64,000 nucleotides of DNA from Arthrobacter sp. KBS0703. GTDB taxonomy: Bacteria; Actinomycetota; Actinomycetes; Actinomycetales; Micrococcaceae. Shown piece after piece: positions 10,187 to 18,745 of the stretch. The position numbers and the translations under genes are program-made. Positions within the stretch are counted from its first letter, which is position 1. Each line of letters begins with the position of its first letter. Where the stretch lies: NCBI RefSeq assembly GCF_002008315.2, contig NZ_MVDG02000001.1:1240001-1304000 (forward strand), given 5' to 3'. Under the pieces are notes generated by a model, which saw nothing but the letters and a program-made list of their open reading frames with translations, had not been told where the DNA came from and made no database searches.

Positions 10187-11164
10187 ATGACCCAGCTTGG
10201 CAAGTTTGAGAAGTACCTGATCGAGGAATTCTTTGACGACTACCGCGCCGGCGCCATGAGCCAGCGCACGTTCACGCGACGGGTGGCATTCATAACCGGG
10301 AGCATGACCGCAGCAGCGGCCGCGATGACGCTGGTCGGGTGCTCGCCGAACGAGGTTCCGCGGGCCACCGACCCGATGCCGACACCGGCGCCGTCCACCT
10401 CCGCTTCGGGGACCGGCACGGCATCATCAGGCGCGGTTCCGGGAGCCAAGAGCCCGCTGTCCGTTCCGGAGGGTGCCGCAGGCCTGGTGACGGCGACCGT
10501 GACGTTCCCTTCGGGCGGAACCGACATCAGCGGGTACCTCGCCCGGCCCGAAGGGAATAAGCCGGGGCCTGCCGTGCTGGTGTGCCATGAGAACCGCGGG
10601 CTGACCCCGCACATCCAGGACGTGGCCCGCCGATTCGCCAAAGAGGGTTATGCGGCGCTCGCGCTGGACCTGCTGAGCAGGGAAGGCGGTACCGCCGGTC
10701 TCGATCCGGATGCGGTGCCGGGTGCGCTGACCCAAGCAGGAGCGCAGCGCCACGTCTCCGACTTCAGGGCCGGTTTCGAGTACTTGAACTCACAGGACTA
10801 CGTTGACGCAGGACGAATCGCCATGACCGGCTACTGCTTCGGCGGCGGCATCACGTGGCAGTCGGCGACGGAGCTGACCGGGCTGAAGGCAACCTCGGCG
10901 TTTTACGGACCCGCGCCCGATCTGGACAAGGTTCCGACCATCAAGCCGGCGGTCTCTGGCGTCTACGCCGAACTCGACGACAGGATCACCGGCCCGATGC
11001 CGAAGCTCCGTGACGCCCTGGATGCCACTGACGTCCGCCACGAACTCAAGGTCTATCCCGGCGTCGACCACGCGTTCCACAACGACACCGGAGAGCGCTA
11101 CAACCAGGCGCAGGCCACCGCCGCCTGGAACGACACGTTGGCCTGGTTCAGCAAGTACGTCTGA
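10187..11164 (+). CDS. Exported dienelactone hydrolase family protein
   Basis: A 325-residue alpha/beta hydrolase. The catalytic triad of the family is visible: nucleophile Cys in MTGYCFGGGITW, Asp in VYAELDDRITG, and His in YPGVDHAFHND. The N-terminus has a soluble stretch, then a twin-arginine-like segment (TFTRRVAFITG) and a lipobox-like LVGC, so it is probably a Tat-exported lipoprotein. The mature part begins with a Ser/Thr/Pro linker. ATG 10187 was chosen for the GGGAGG six bases upstream. The natural substrate is unknown. Confidence 0.85.
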   Translation: MTQLGKFEKYLIEEFFDDYRAGAMSQRTFTRRVAFITGSMTAAAAAMTLVGCSPNEVPRATDPMPTPAPSTSASGTGTASSGAVPGAKSPLSVPEGAAGLVTATVTFPSGGTDISGYLARPEGNKPGPAVLVCHENRGLTPHIQDVARRFAKEGYAALALDLLSREGGTAGLDPDAVPGALTQAGAQRHVSDFRAGFEYLNSQDYVDAGRIAMTGYCFGGGITWQSATELTGLKATSAFYGPAPDLDKVPTIKPAVSGVYAELDDRITGPMPKLRDALDATDVRHELKVYPGVDHAFHNDTGERYNQAQATAAWNDTLAWFSKYV

Positions 11165-11174
11165 GGTTCAGTAC

Positions 11175-11315
11175 TTGCGGGCGCGTCTGCTGACCGCCTA
11201 CTTCATCCTCGGCGTCATACTGAACGGGATCTCCCGCAGCAAGCCCGAGCGGCTCGTCATGACGCCAACAGCGCTGGCGCTCGCTGCGCTGTACCTCGTC
11301 ATTTCGCTCAGCTGA
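11175..11315 (+). CDS. Small putative membrane protein (46 aa)
   Basis: A short open frame with TTG start just after the hydrolase gene encodes a mostly hydrophobic peptide with two possible membrane segments (LLTAYFILGVILNGI and ALALAALYLVISLS) separated by a basic loop SRSKPER. GAGG lies about nine bases before the TTG. Charge and hydrophobicity look like a real small membrane protein, but I recognise no family. Confidence 0.45.
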   Translation: MRARLLTAYFILGVILNGISRSKPERLVMTPTALALAALYLVISLS

Positions 11316-11370
11316 CTTCCGGCTGACTGTTCGATCCGTCACCGGCGTGCGGAAGTTGATGGGCTGAGCA

Positions 11371-12264
11371 TTACGAGGAGGCGCGCTCGCGTTTGGGAAG
11401 CGCGATCCAGTCCAGATCGTTCGCTGCCACGACGGCGGCCCCACCTGCGCGCGCCCTCGCCTGTTCGGCGAGCCGGGTGACGTCCGGGTAGCGAGAGGAA
11501 AAGTGGGTGAGAACGAGGGTCCCGACGCCGCCGCTTGCCGCCAGCGCGCCAGCCTGCCCTGCGGTCAGGTGAGCGTACTGCGCGGCGAGATCGGCGTCGT
11601 CGTCGCTGAAGGTCGACTCCGCCACCAGCAGGTCGACGCCGTCGGCGAGTTCCTCGGCACCTGTGCACGGGGCGGTGTCCATGACGAAGGCAAAACCCTG
11701 CCCGGTCCGCGGCACACTGACGTCCTCCAGGCGCACGCCACGCAGGATACCCTCGCGCTGCAATTGGCTGATGTCCGGGCCCCCGATGCCGGCCGCCGCC
11801 AGACGTTCCGGCAGCAGCGTGCGTCCGTCTGGTTCGATAAGTCGGTAGCCGTAGGTTTCGACTCTGTGCCGCAGCGGCAGCACCTCCAGCCCCGGCGCGA
11901 TCTCCCCGCGTCCTCCGTGCGGCAGCATCCGCAGGTCGAGGCCCGGCGGGGCGACGGACACCAGTGCCTGTACGACGTCCGCCCCCGAGGCCGGATAGTG
12001 CAGGTAGACCGGGTGGGCCACGCCGTCGAGCACCATCCGCGACAGCACGCCGGGCAGTCCGAAACAGTGGTCACCGTGGACGTGGGTGAGGCAGATACGG
12101 GTGACCCGGCTCGCAGATACGCCGGCATGGATCATCTGCCGCTGCGTGCCTTCCCCCGGGTCGAAGAGGAGGCCTTCGCCGTCCCAGCGCAGCAGGTACC
12201 CGTTGTGGTTCCGCGTACGCGTCGGGACTTGTGAAGCGGTGCCGAGGACGACGAGTTCACGCAT
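11371..12264 (-). CDS. rnz: Ribonuclease Z
   Basis: A 297-residue metallo-beta-lactamase fold endonuclease that trims tRNA 3' ends. The zinc motif H-V-H-G-D-H is at residues 61-66, preceded by LTH-type strand ICLT. FDPGEGTQRQM near residue 34 and the C-terminal LTHFSSRYPD are RNase Z features. Length fits the short bacterial form. Its neighbours are unrelated and it is probably transcribed alone. Confidence 0.93.
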   Translation of the reverse strand: MRELVVLGTASQVPTRTRNHNGYLLRWDGEGLLFDPGEGTQRQMIHAGVSASRVTRICLTHVHGDHCFGLPGVLSRMVLDGVAHPVYLHYPASGADVVQALVSVAPPGLDLRMLPHGGRGEIAPGLEVLPLRHRVETYGYRLIEPDGRTLLPERLAAAGIGGPDISQLQREGILRGVRLEDVSVPRTGQGFAFVMDTAPCTGAEELADGVDLLVAESTFSDDDADLAAQYAHLTAGQAGALAASGGVGTLVLTHFSSRYPDVTRLAEQARARAGGAAVVAANDLDWIALPKRERASS

Positions 12265-12381
12265 GAACCTGAGTCTCCCACCCGCCGCGGCGCCCGGCCA
12301 TGGCCGGTCGGGACGGACACCTACGCTGCGGGCCGCGCAGTTTCGCGAAGACAGCCCACTGCGCCCTTAACGAGAAGCACC

Positions 12382-12412
12382 GCAGGGCGGCCGCGTGTTG
12401 CGGCCGCCCTGC
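12382..12412 (-). terminator. Stem-loop downstream of the GH16 gene
   Basis: A perfect 12-base GC-rich inverted repeat (12382-12393 with 12401-12412) with a 7-base loop lies 45 bases past the GH16 stop on the minus strand. There is no long U-run. Confidence 0.6.
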
Positions 12413-12457
12413 GGTGGTCGTGGCATTCTGACGCCGTCAGGGTGCCCCCGGTGCTGT

Positions 12458-13577
12458 CTACTTGTAGACGCGCACCCAGTCGACCTGCATCTGCGAGGGT
12501 GCAGTGCGGGCGCCGGTCGGGAACCAGTCAAGCTGGAGCGTCTGGTGCATGGTGCCCGTCGGCTGGTGTGCCGGGTTCGTGTCAGTGAAGGTCTTCACGC
12601 CGTCGATGTATCCGGTGATGCCGGCCGGGGTCCACTCCACCGCATAGTTGTGCCACTGGGTGGTATCAATGGCCTTTGCTGCCGTCGTCTGGAAATTTCC
12701 GCCGCCACAGGCGTAGTGCAGGAAGAACTTCATCTGCGCTGTGTCGGACGTGCCCTCAGCGTAGTCAATCTCGGCGCACTTGGAGTCGCTGTTGTCGGGC
12801 CACAGAATCAGGACGGGGTGGTACTGAGGGTCCCGTGCATTCGTCTTCATGCGCGTTTCCCACTTGCCGTACTTCTGCTTCGCAAACTTGGCCGACATGC
12901 CGCCGGTGGTACCGGCTGAGTTGCCGCTGACCGTTGCGACGCCGTTGGCAACCGCCCAGGCCGCCGGACTGCGGACGCCCTTGCCCGCATGGCCTGTGCC
13001 GTTGTAGACGCCCCACTTCGTGCGGTCCGGCGCGCCGGTGTTGGAGAATTCGTCGCCGGCGACGACGGCTCCCCAGCCGCGAACGGTGGCAGCTTGCGTA
13101 CCACTGCCGGTTGCGGCGGGCGCCACCGGAGTTGCGGCGGGCGCCACCTTTACCGGGGCAGCGGCCTGCGCCTGTCTCTTATACACATCTAGATGTGTAT
13201 AAGAGACAGCGGCTGGCGCGGCGGCCGGTACTGCGGCCGGTGCCGGAGCTGCGGTCACGGGCTTGGTATTGGCAACCGGCGCTGCAGGCGCAGGGGCGGC
13301 CGCTGCTGCGGCCTTCTGTGCTGCGGCGGCTTTCTGTGCTGCCGCCGCCTTCTGCGTGGTGGCTTTGGCCTTCGCGGCCACAGCCTTCGCCTCGGCGGAC
13401 GTGCTCGCGGCAGTAGCTGATGCACGGCCCGCCGACGACGGGGCTGACGCGCCAACTGCGGCGGCCGTCGCCGCCTCCGCGGGCGCCGGGGCTGTCTCTT
13501 ATACACATCTAGATGTGTATAAGAGACAGGGACAGAGCCCCGATGCTAATGGCTATGGCTATATTCTTCTTGATCAA
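12458..13577 (-). CDS. Secreted glycoside hydrolase family 16 protein, broken by two adapter insertions
   Basis: The C-terminal 240 residues form a GH16 jelly-roll with the catalytic E-I-D-Y-A-E motif (Glu nucleophile and Glu acid/base) and an aromatic-rich cleft, as in beta-glucanases, laminarinases or agarases. Before it lies a long Ala/Pro/Lys linker with repeated AAAAQK units. I place the start at TTG 13577: GGAGGG lies four bases upstream, and it gives the signal peptide MIKKNIAIAISIGALS. Adapters at 13492-13529 and 13172-13209 interrupt the gene. The second is read through in frame as VSYTHLDVYKRQ; the first adds a stop. A few native codons at each junction are probably lost. Confidence 0.85.
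13172..13209. other. Nextera/Tn5 junction adapter (assembly artefact)
   Basis: The 38 bases are exactly two 19-base Tn5 mosaic ends back to back: CTGTCTCTTATACACATCT followed by AGATGTGTATAAGAGACAG. This is the Nextera mate-pair junction sequence. It lies in the Ala/Pro linker of the GH16 gene. Confidence 0.97.
13492..13529. other. Nextera/Tn5 junction adapter (assembly artefact)
   Basis: An identical 38-base adapter palindrome lies at the signal-peptide/linker border of the GH16 gene. It introduces a stop after LSLIHI in the reading frame of the signal peptide. Confidence 0.97.
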
Positions 13578-14052
13578 AAAACCCTCCGGGCATAGGACTG
13601 CCACGCATGCGACAGCCACAACGATGGTGATGAAGAAAGCGCGAAGCGTTTCTGGGCCCCCGTCGGTGGGGCCGGAGCGGACATGGTGCCGCTCAGCGCA
13701 TCCGGGCCCAGCGTTCAGGCATCCGGGGCCCGTTCGGGCCAGCCCTTGTGGGCCAGGCGCCAACGTTACTTGATTGTGATCTTTGTCCGCAAACCGCTGG
13801 CGTCGTGCAAATCACCGCCACGCCGCCGCCGGCGCGGCTGACCTGCAGGAACACCGAATTGAAACAATTTCGCGGGCACGCCACATTTGCGCGCACCAGA
13901 GGCCCGTTTGCCTAGGCTGAGCAGATGCGCTGGCTGCGTCCTGACCGAAGCGCGCGGACCAAAAAACGCCGCCGCACGCCGACGAGTGAGTCCGTGGGAC
14001 CGCTGCACGGAAATCGGGGGTGGAGAGACCAGGCCAAACTGTGCCGGCGGGG
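13578..14052. other. Intergenic region upstream of GH16, no supported gene
   Basis: About 475 bases between the GH16 start and the cupin terminator. It should hold the GH16 promoter on the minus strand. A 36-codon frame (13684 to 13574, minus) ends with its TGA overlapping the GH16 TTG and could be a leader peptide, but codon use alone does not support it. Nothing else stands out. Confidence 0.4.
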
Positions 14053-14084
14053 ACGGTGCCGGCAGGTTGGCCTGCCGGCACCGT
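14053..14084 (-). terminator. Terminator of the cupin gene
   Basis: A perfect 14-base inverted repeat (14053-14066 with 14071-14084) with a TTGG loop starts 5 bases past the cupin stop on the minus strand. Confidence 0.7.
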
Positions 14085-14088
14085 TCGG

Positions 14089-14466
14089 CTATTCCGTGGC
14101 TTTCGCGAACGTGGCAGCGCTCAGGAACTCGATGCCGGTGAAGGAGTCGTTCCCCTCGACCCAGGCGTCGTGGCCCGGCGGGATGGTGTAGGAATCGCCT
14201 TCGGTAATGTTTATCCGTTTTCCATCCGACGTCTCGACGACGAGGCTGCCGGAAACACAGAATCCCACGTGGCTGTTCTGGCAGGAATCGGTCTTTGCCA
14301 AGGGCTTGATGGACTCGGACCAACGCCAGCCGGGCTCAAACTTGAACCTGCCGATGGTGTAGTCCCCGACAGTGACGACGTCCACTTCGGCCTTGTCCGG
14401 TCGGCGTTGTTCATCGGGGGAGTTGTGCGACTTGACGCTTAGCTGGGAGACAACGTTCTGGGACAC
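14089..14466 (-). CDS. Cupin-domain protein
   Basis: A 125-residue single-domain cupin. The beta-barrel motifs appear as FEPGWRWSESIKP, then HVGFCVSGSLVV and GDSYTIPPGHDAWVEG. His residues in the second and last motif could bind a metal. Proteins like this often bind small ligands, but nothing indicates which. I chose GTG 14466 because GAAGGAG lies five bases before it. An ATG at 14484 is a longer alternative that would overlap that binding site. Confidence 0.8.
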   Translation of the reverse strand: MSQNVVSQLSVKSHNSPDEQRRPDKAEVDVVTVGDYTIGRFKFEPGWRWSESIKPLAKTDSCQNSHVGFCVSGSLVVETSDGKRINITEGDSYTIPPGHDAWVEGNDSFTGIEFLSAATFAKATE

Positions 14467-14642
14467 TTGCGCTCCTTCATTCATAGCAGGGTTGGGACAG
14501 TGCTGGACGTCTTCATACGGGAACCGCCAGCGGGGCCGGCTGGCCCAATTCACGCCAGTCCGGACTACGAGTCGCGTACGGTGAAAGCCTCCTCCGCTGG
14601 AGCATTCTTGTCGATAGCCATGGTGGCCTAAAGAATAGGGAG

Positions 14643-15307
14643 GTGAGTGCGGCTGGAGAATTCATCGACGACTCGCTGCAGCGCGAGGCGTCGTGGTACC
14701 GGGCAGACGAGATGCGCCTCAGGCTCGGCGGCGATCTGCAGTTCTATGGTGCGTCCGTGGGGGCGGTCCGCGGCACGGTCCGCGATGCCCTCCGTCGCCA
14801 CTCCGGATTGACCCACGATGACGTCACGGCCCTGAGTACGGAGCTGTGGTCGGTGCCGGTGTACGAGCGCCGCCTGGCCGCCGTCGTTCTCCTGCAGTCC
14901 AAGGTGGACATGCTGAGTAACTCCGACCTGACACGGATCGAAGGCTTCGTTCGGGAGGCGGGCGTGCCGGCTCTGGTTGATCCGCTAGCCGTTGACGTCG
15001 TCGGTCCGCTGATGGAGCGACTCGACGCCCAGGCCAGGGCCCGGGCCGACGCGGTCCTGGACCTGTCTCTTATACACATCTAGATGTGTATAAGAGACAG
15101 GACGCCTGGCTGCGCCGCGCGGCCCTCATGGCACCCCTGCGGGCCCTCCGCGCAGGCGGCGGCGATTGGGACGGGTTCGCCCGCCGCGCGCGGACGGTAA
15201 TGGCGGGGGCGACGGACACCGGACCGGACGGATCGGCGGCCAGTGAGGTGATCCGTGTGGTGCTGGACGAGGTGGCGAAAGGCCGCCCGGAGCTGCGGCT
15301 GGGCTAG
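14643..15307 (+). CDS. DNA alkylation repair (AlkD-like) protein, interrupted by an adapter
   Basis: The two parts, before 15063 and after 15100, form one AlkD-family HEAT-repeat protein of about 208 residues. Removing exactly the 38 adapter bases restores the frame and joins ADAVLD to DAWLRRAALMAPLRAL. The family removes N3- and N7-alkylated bases from DNA. Marks are GGDLQFYGASVGAVRGTVRD, LWSVPVYERRLAAVVLLQ and WLRRAAL. A few residues before the last motif may be missing, because the family usually has W and D residues there. The GTG start overlaps GGGAGG, so the exact start is uncertain. It converges with amt, two bases apart. Confidence 0.82.
15063..15100. other. Nextera/Tn5 junction adapter (assembly artefact)
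   Basis: The exact 38-base mosaic-end palindrome lies inside the AlkD-like gene and creates an in-frame stop after LSLIHI. Confidence 0.97.
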
Positions 15308-15309
15308 TC

Positions 15310-16680
15310 CTACGCCGGGGCGGCGACCCGCTGGACTTCATCGGCTGCCGCGGCGTCCGCCTGGATCTCTTCCTGCTCCAGAGCCGACCCATCTGCGGGC
15401 CGCACGGCGGACGCCGTGTGGATGTGCTGCCGCAGCGGGTGGAACTGGCTGGGGCCCAGTCCGCCGAACTCGTAGGCCGTCTCGGCATGTTCGGAGAGAT
15501 CCACGCCGGTGACCTCGGCCTCGCGGCTGACACGGAACCCGATGGTCTTGTGGATTCCGACGCCGATAACGGCGGTCATGAGGCCTGAGAGTGCGAGCGT
15601 GATGAGGACCGCCACGGTCTGGGCGATGAGCTGCTGGAATCCGCCGCCGTAGAAGAGCCCGCCGCCTTCGCCGTTGACGGGAAGGGCGATGAAGCCCAGC
15701 GCCAGCGTGCCGACCAGGCCGGAGCCCAGGTGAACGCCGACGACGTCGAGCGAGTCATCAAAGCCGAACTTGAATTTCAGTTCGACGAACAGCGCCGAGG
15801 CGATCCCGGCCAGGAGGCCAAGACCCACTGCGGCAAGCGGGCTGATGTTGGCGCAGGAGGGGGTGATTGCCACCAGACCGGCCACGGCACCGGACGCGGC
15901 TCCGAGCGAGGTGGGGTGGCCGTGGCGGATCTTCTCCGTGACGAGCCAGCTGAGCATCGCCGCTGCGGGAGCCGCGAGAGTGTTGATCCAGATCAGGCCC
16001 GCCTGTTCGGCTGTCGTGGCGGCACCGGCATTGAAGCCGAACCAGCCGAACCACAGGATGCCAGCGCCGAGCATGATGAACGGAATGTTGTGCGGGCGGT
16101 GGCCCGGGTCCTTTCGGAAGCCGTGGCGGTTGCCGACGATCACGGTAAGAACCAGTGCGGCCACACCGGAGCTGATTTCGACGACGGTGCCGCCGGCAAA
16201 GTCAATGACCTGTCCGAAGACGGCGCTGACGGCTCCGCCCTGGCTCATGAGGCCGCCGCCCCAGACCATGTAGGCGAGGGGGCAGTAGACGAGCGTGATC
16301 CAGATGGGCACGAAGACCACCCAGGCTGTGAATTTGGCACGGTCGGCGATGGCTCCGCTGATCAGGGCCACCGTGAGGATGGCGAACGTCCCGGCGAAGC
16401 TTGCCTTGATCAGATCCGGGGTGCCGAGCAGGCCCTCCAGTCCGAAGCTGGTGAACGGGTTTCCGAACAGGCCCAGGAAACCTTCGCCCACGCTCATGGA
16501 GTAACCCCACAAGACCCAGACAACGCCAACGAGGCCGGCGGAGATGAAGCTCATCATGATCATGTTCAGGGATGCCTTGGCTCGGGTCATGCCGCCGTAA
16601 AAGAGGCCCAGCGCAAGTGTCATGAGGAGGACAAGCGCCGCTGACACCATCATCCAAACATTTGCCGCAGTGATTTCCAC
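15310..16680 (-). CDS. amt: Ammonium transporter
   Basis: A 456-residue Amt/MEP channel with eleven hydrophobic segments that conducts ammonia across the membrane. Hallmarks are the family signature FSAGTFAILT-like block (FAGTFAILTVALISGAIADR), the pore His motif in VGVHLGSGLVGTLALG, FGWFGFNAGAA, and the first His region RPHNIPFIML. The long C-terminal cytoplasmic tail could bind a PII protein, but no glnK gene follows. A row of GTTTC half-sites 84-121 bases upstream looks like a GlnR operator, consistent with induction under nitrogen limitation. Confidence 0.95.
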   Translation of the reverse strand: MEITAANVWMMVSAALVLLMTLALGLFYGGMTRAKASLNMIMMSFISAGLVGVVWVLWGYSMSVGEGFLGLFGNPFTSFGLEGLLGTPDLIKASFAGTFAILTVALISGAIADRAKFTAWVVFVPIWITLVYCPLAYMVWGGGLMSQGGAVSAVFGQVIDFAGGTVVEISSGVAALVLTVIVGNRHGFRKDPGHRPHNIPFIMLGAGILWFGWFGFNAGAATTAEQAGLIWINTLAAPAAAMLSWLVTEKIRHGHPTSLGAASGAVAGLVAITPSCANISPLAAVGLGLLAGIASALFVELKFKFGFDDSLDVVGVHLGSGLVGTLALGFIALPVNGEGGGLFYGGGFQQLIAQTVAVLITLALSGLMTAVIGVGIHKTIGFRVSREAEVTGVDLSEHAETAYEFGGLGPSQFHPLRQHIHTASAVRPADGSALEQEEIQADAAAADEVQRVAAPA

Positions 16681-17058
16681 GCGTCTTCCCTTCGCAACAA
16701 GTCATCCGTACAGGAGACCGCTGCTGCCGGTCCCAAGCCCCTCATCGATAGTGGTGGACGTTTGTTTCAGGCCGTGGCGAAAAAAGTTTCCCCCACGTTT
16801 CAGAAAACGCCGTCAGGTAAAGCCCGCATGACCGTTCTGTTTCCGAATTGTTAACGGGACCTCTTGAAGCGCCGCAAAAGTGGTGCCGCATGCCGCCCCA
16901 GGCAGCCATCTACGCGCAGCGTCCCGCCCGGCACCGTGAGATGCGTGCTTTCGGGCCGGGTTACGGACGCGTGAACGAAACGTATCCGCTGAAGGCGACC
17001 CCCGCCGTCGCGCATCACGGATCTTGACCGCCGAAAGACAGCCCGGCCACCATGGGGT
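16681..17058. promoter_or_regulatory. Divergent region amt / DUF1810
   Basis: The 378 bases hold no supported gene. The amt-proximal part carries the GlnR-like half-sites at 16764-16801. The rest contains GC-rich sequence without a recognisable structure. The DUF1810 promoter must lie near 17000-17050. Confidence 0.5.
16764..16801 (-). promoter_or_regulatory. Possible GlnR operator upstream of amt
   Basis: On the minus strand GAAAC occurs three times, at 16797-16801, 16786-16790 and 16764-16768. The starts are 11 and 22 bases apart. GlnR of actinobacteria binds GTnAC/GAAAC half-sites repeated every 11 bases. The fourth position (16775-16779) is degenerate. Position upstream of an ammonium transporter supports the reading. 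Confidence 0.5.
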
Positions 17059-17556
17059 ATGAGTGGCGATCCTGCCGGGCCTGCCCCGGATGACCCCAAC
17101 GGTGACCGGTACAACCTGGAGCGGTTCGTGACCGCCCAGAACGATGGCGGCACATACGATGCCGCCGTCGTCGAGCTCCGGAGCGGAAGCAAGCGCAGCC
17201 ACTGGATGTGGTTCGTTTTTCCGCAGATCGCCGGGCTGGGCCTGAGCGCCACGTCCCGGATCTACGCCATCGCCTCCCTCGACGAGGCCCGGGCCTACTT
17301 GCGGCATCCGGTGCTCGGCCCCCGGCTCATCGAATGCGCGGGCATCGTGGCGGGCCTCAACGCCCGGAACGCCACTCAGGTCTTCGGCGGCATCGACTCG
17401 CTGAAGCTCCATTCATCGATGACACTGTTCCTGCGGGCAGCACCGGGCGAAGCGGTCTTCCACCGGGTGCTGGATAAATACTTCGAAGGGCAGCCGGACT
17501 CGGCCACCGACAGGCTTCTGGCTGCCCGGGGCCCTGGCTGGAGTCCCTGGAGCTGA
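17059..17556 (+). CDS. DUF1810 family protein
   Basis: A 165-residue protein with the full DUF1810 pattern: LERFVTAQ, then ELRSGSKRSHWMWFVFPQIAGLGLS, SLDEARAYLRHPVLGPRLIE, FGGIDSLKLHSSMTLF and a C-terminal VLDKYFEGQPDSATDRLL. The family is related to calpastatin-like bacterial proteins of unknown function. The first 17 residues are Pro/Asp-rich and not conserved. Confidence 0.9.
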   Translation: MSGDPAGPAPDDPNGDRYNLERFVTAQNDGGTYDAAVVELRSGSKRSHWMWFVFPQIAGLGLSATSRIYAIASLDEARAYLRHPVLGPRLIECAGIVAGLNARNATQVFGGIDSLKLHSSMTLFLRAAPGEAVFHRVLDKYFEGQPDSATDRLLAARGPGWSPWS

Positions 17557-17902
17557 ACGCACGCCCCCGCCGATGCCGTCGGGTGCGGCCTCTGTGCGGG
17601 AGGGGTGTAGCCGGGTCCGGCGCTTTGGGGGGAGTGCGCCCGGACCCGGCCATCCTGCAGTGAAGGTTCGCGGCTACCTGCAACTTCAGGACACTGCAAC
17701 TCTGGCCCGCACGTCTTGGGAAAACCCGGTCTTCAGACCTGAACAGGTGGTGTTGCCCAGACCCCCCAAACAGGGGGTCTGCCGGGTCCGCGATTCCCCA
17801 ACCCCAAGGTTTGGGTGCCTTCACCCGGCCGGGCGGCGATCCTACACTGGGAACACGAGCCGGCCTGCAGCCAGTGGGTCGCGCAGACGGAAGGGCAGTG
17901 CC
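17557..17902 (+). other. Intergenic region before csbD-like gene
   Basis: The 346 bases contain no supported gene. Two hairpins are seen: an 11-base stem 17610-17620 with 17640-17650 (19-base loop), possibly the DUF1810 terminator, and AGACCCCC/GGGGGTCT (17759-17766 with 17773-17780). The promoter of the csbD-like gene should lie near 17800-17880, but I cannot assign its hexamers. Confidence 0.45.
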
Positions 17903-18079
17903 ATGGGTCTGGACGACAAGATCGACAACACGGCGGAAAAGCTGGCCGGCAAGGCCAAGGAAGGTGCCGGAAAGGCCAAGGACGACGAGGGCCTCGAAGC
18001 CGAGGGGAAAGCCGACCAGGCCAAGGCCGATCTGAAGCAGGCGGGCGAAAAGGTCAAGGACGCGTTCAAGCACGACTGA
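17903..18079 (+). CDS. CsbD family stress protein
   Basis: A 58-residue, very hydrophilic Lys/Ala/Glu/Asp-rich protein with the CsbD pattern: DKIDNTAEKLAGKAKEGAGK followed by EGKADQAKADLKQAGEKVKD. CsbD proteins accumulate in general stress responses in Gram-positive bacteria; the mechanism is unknown. The ATG lies behind GGAAGGGCAG. Confidence 0.9.
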   Translation: MGLDDKIDNTAEKLAGKAKEGAGKAKDDEGLEAEGKADQAKADLKQAGEKVKDAFKHD

Positions 18080-18179
18080 CGTGACAGAGAGCCCCGCTTG
18101 CCGAGGCAGGCCGGGCTCCCTGCCTTGGTGCTGCGTCAGCGGCCTGTCACAGCATTTTCCGATGGGGCAGACTGGGACG

Positions 18180-18710
18180 ATGGAGAAAATTGTGCCCACC
18201 TCGCCTGGAGATCCCCGCCGTCCGCTGGGCCCGCGCGACCCGGGCGATGCCTGGGTGGACGGGGACCGCGGACAGTTTTGGGGCCGGTTCGGCTCCGCCG
18301 GGCTCCTGGCCCACGACGCCGGAAAGGGGGTCCTGCTCCAGCACCGCGCCACGTGGAGCCACCACGGCGGGACGTGGGGGCTCCCCGGTGGCGCGCTGCA
18401 CCAGGGCGAGGATCCTGTCACGGGTGCGCTGCGCGAGGCCTATGAGGAGGCCGCCGTCCCGGAGCAGAACGTCAGGGTGCTCTTCACCTCGGTGTTCGAC
18501 GTCGGCTACTGGTCCTATACCACCGTGGCGGTGGAGGTCGTGGAGCCGTTTGAACCCGCCATCAGCGACCCCGAAAGTATTGAACTGGATTGGATCCCGA
18601 TCCATGAGGTGGCCGGCATCAACCTCCACCCCGCCTTCGCCGCGTCTTGGCCCGCGCTGAGCGAAAAGCTGCTGGACCACCGGCGGCCCCTCCGTCATGA
18701 CGGGCGCTGA
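18180..18710 (+). CDS. NUDIX hydrolase
   Basis: A 176-residue protein with a complete Nudix box, GGALHQGEDPVTGALREAYE followed by EAAV, the metal-binding loop that hydrolyses nucleoside diphosphates linked to another moiety. The substrate cannot be told. The N-terminal 45 residues are Pro/Asp/Arg-rich before the barrel begins at AGLLAHDAGKGVLLQ. ATG 18162 is an equally possible start, six codons longer. The TraR-like gene follows after 35 bases. Confidence 0.9.
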   Translation: MEKIVPTSPGDPRRPLGPRDPGDAWVDGDRGQFWGRFGSAGLLAHDAGKGVLLQHRATWSHHGGTWGLPGGALHQGEDPVTGALREAYEEAAVPEQNVRVLFTSVFDVGYWSYTTVAVEVVEPFEPAISDPESIELDWIPIHEVAGINLHPAFAASWPALSEKLLDHRRPLRHDGR

Positions 18711-18745
18711 GCTTCTCCGCGGCCACCGGGACGGGAGACGCCAAG

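Noticed and set aside
8795..13577. A dedicated polysaccharide utilisation locus (beta-helix protein, hydrolase, GH16)
   Set aside because: The genes are on different strands, separated by RNase Z and terminators, with no transporter or regulator of sugar uptake among them.
13925..14191. Rightward open frame beginning MRWLRPDRSART
   Set aside because: It runs through the cupin terminator and into the cupin coding region on the opposite strand; no binding site or similarity.
14643..15307. Natural frameshift or pseudogene status for the AlkD, RuvC, SecF, CapA, GH16, DUF349 and GNAT genes
   Set aside because: Every break coincides with adapter sequence, and reading resumes with appropriate protein sequence on the other side.
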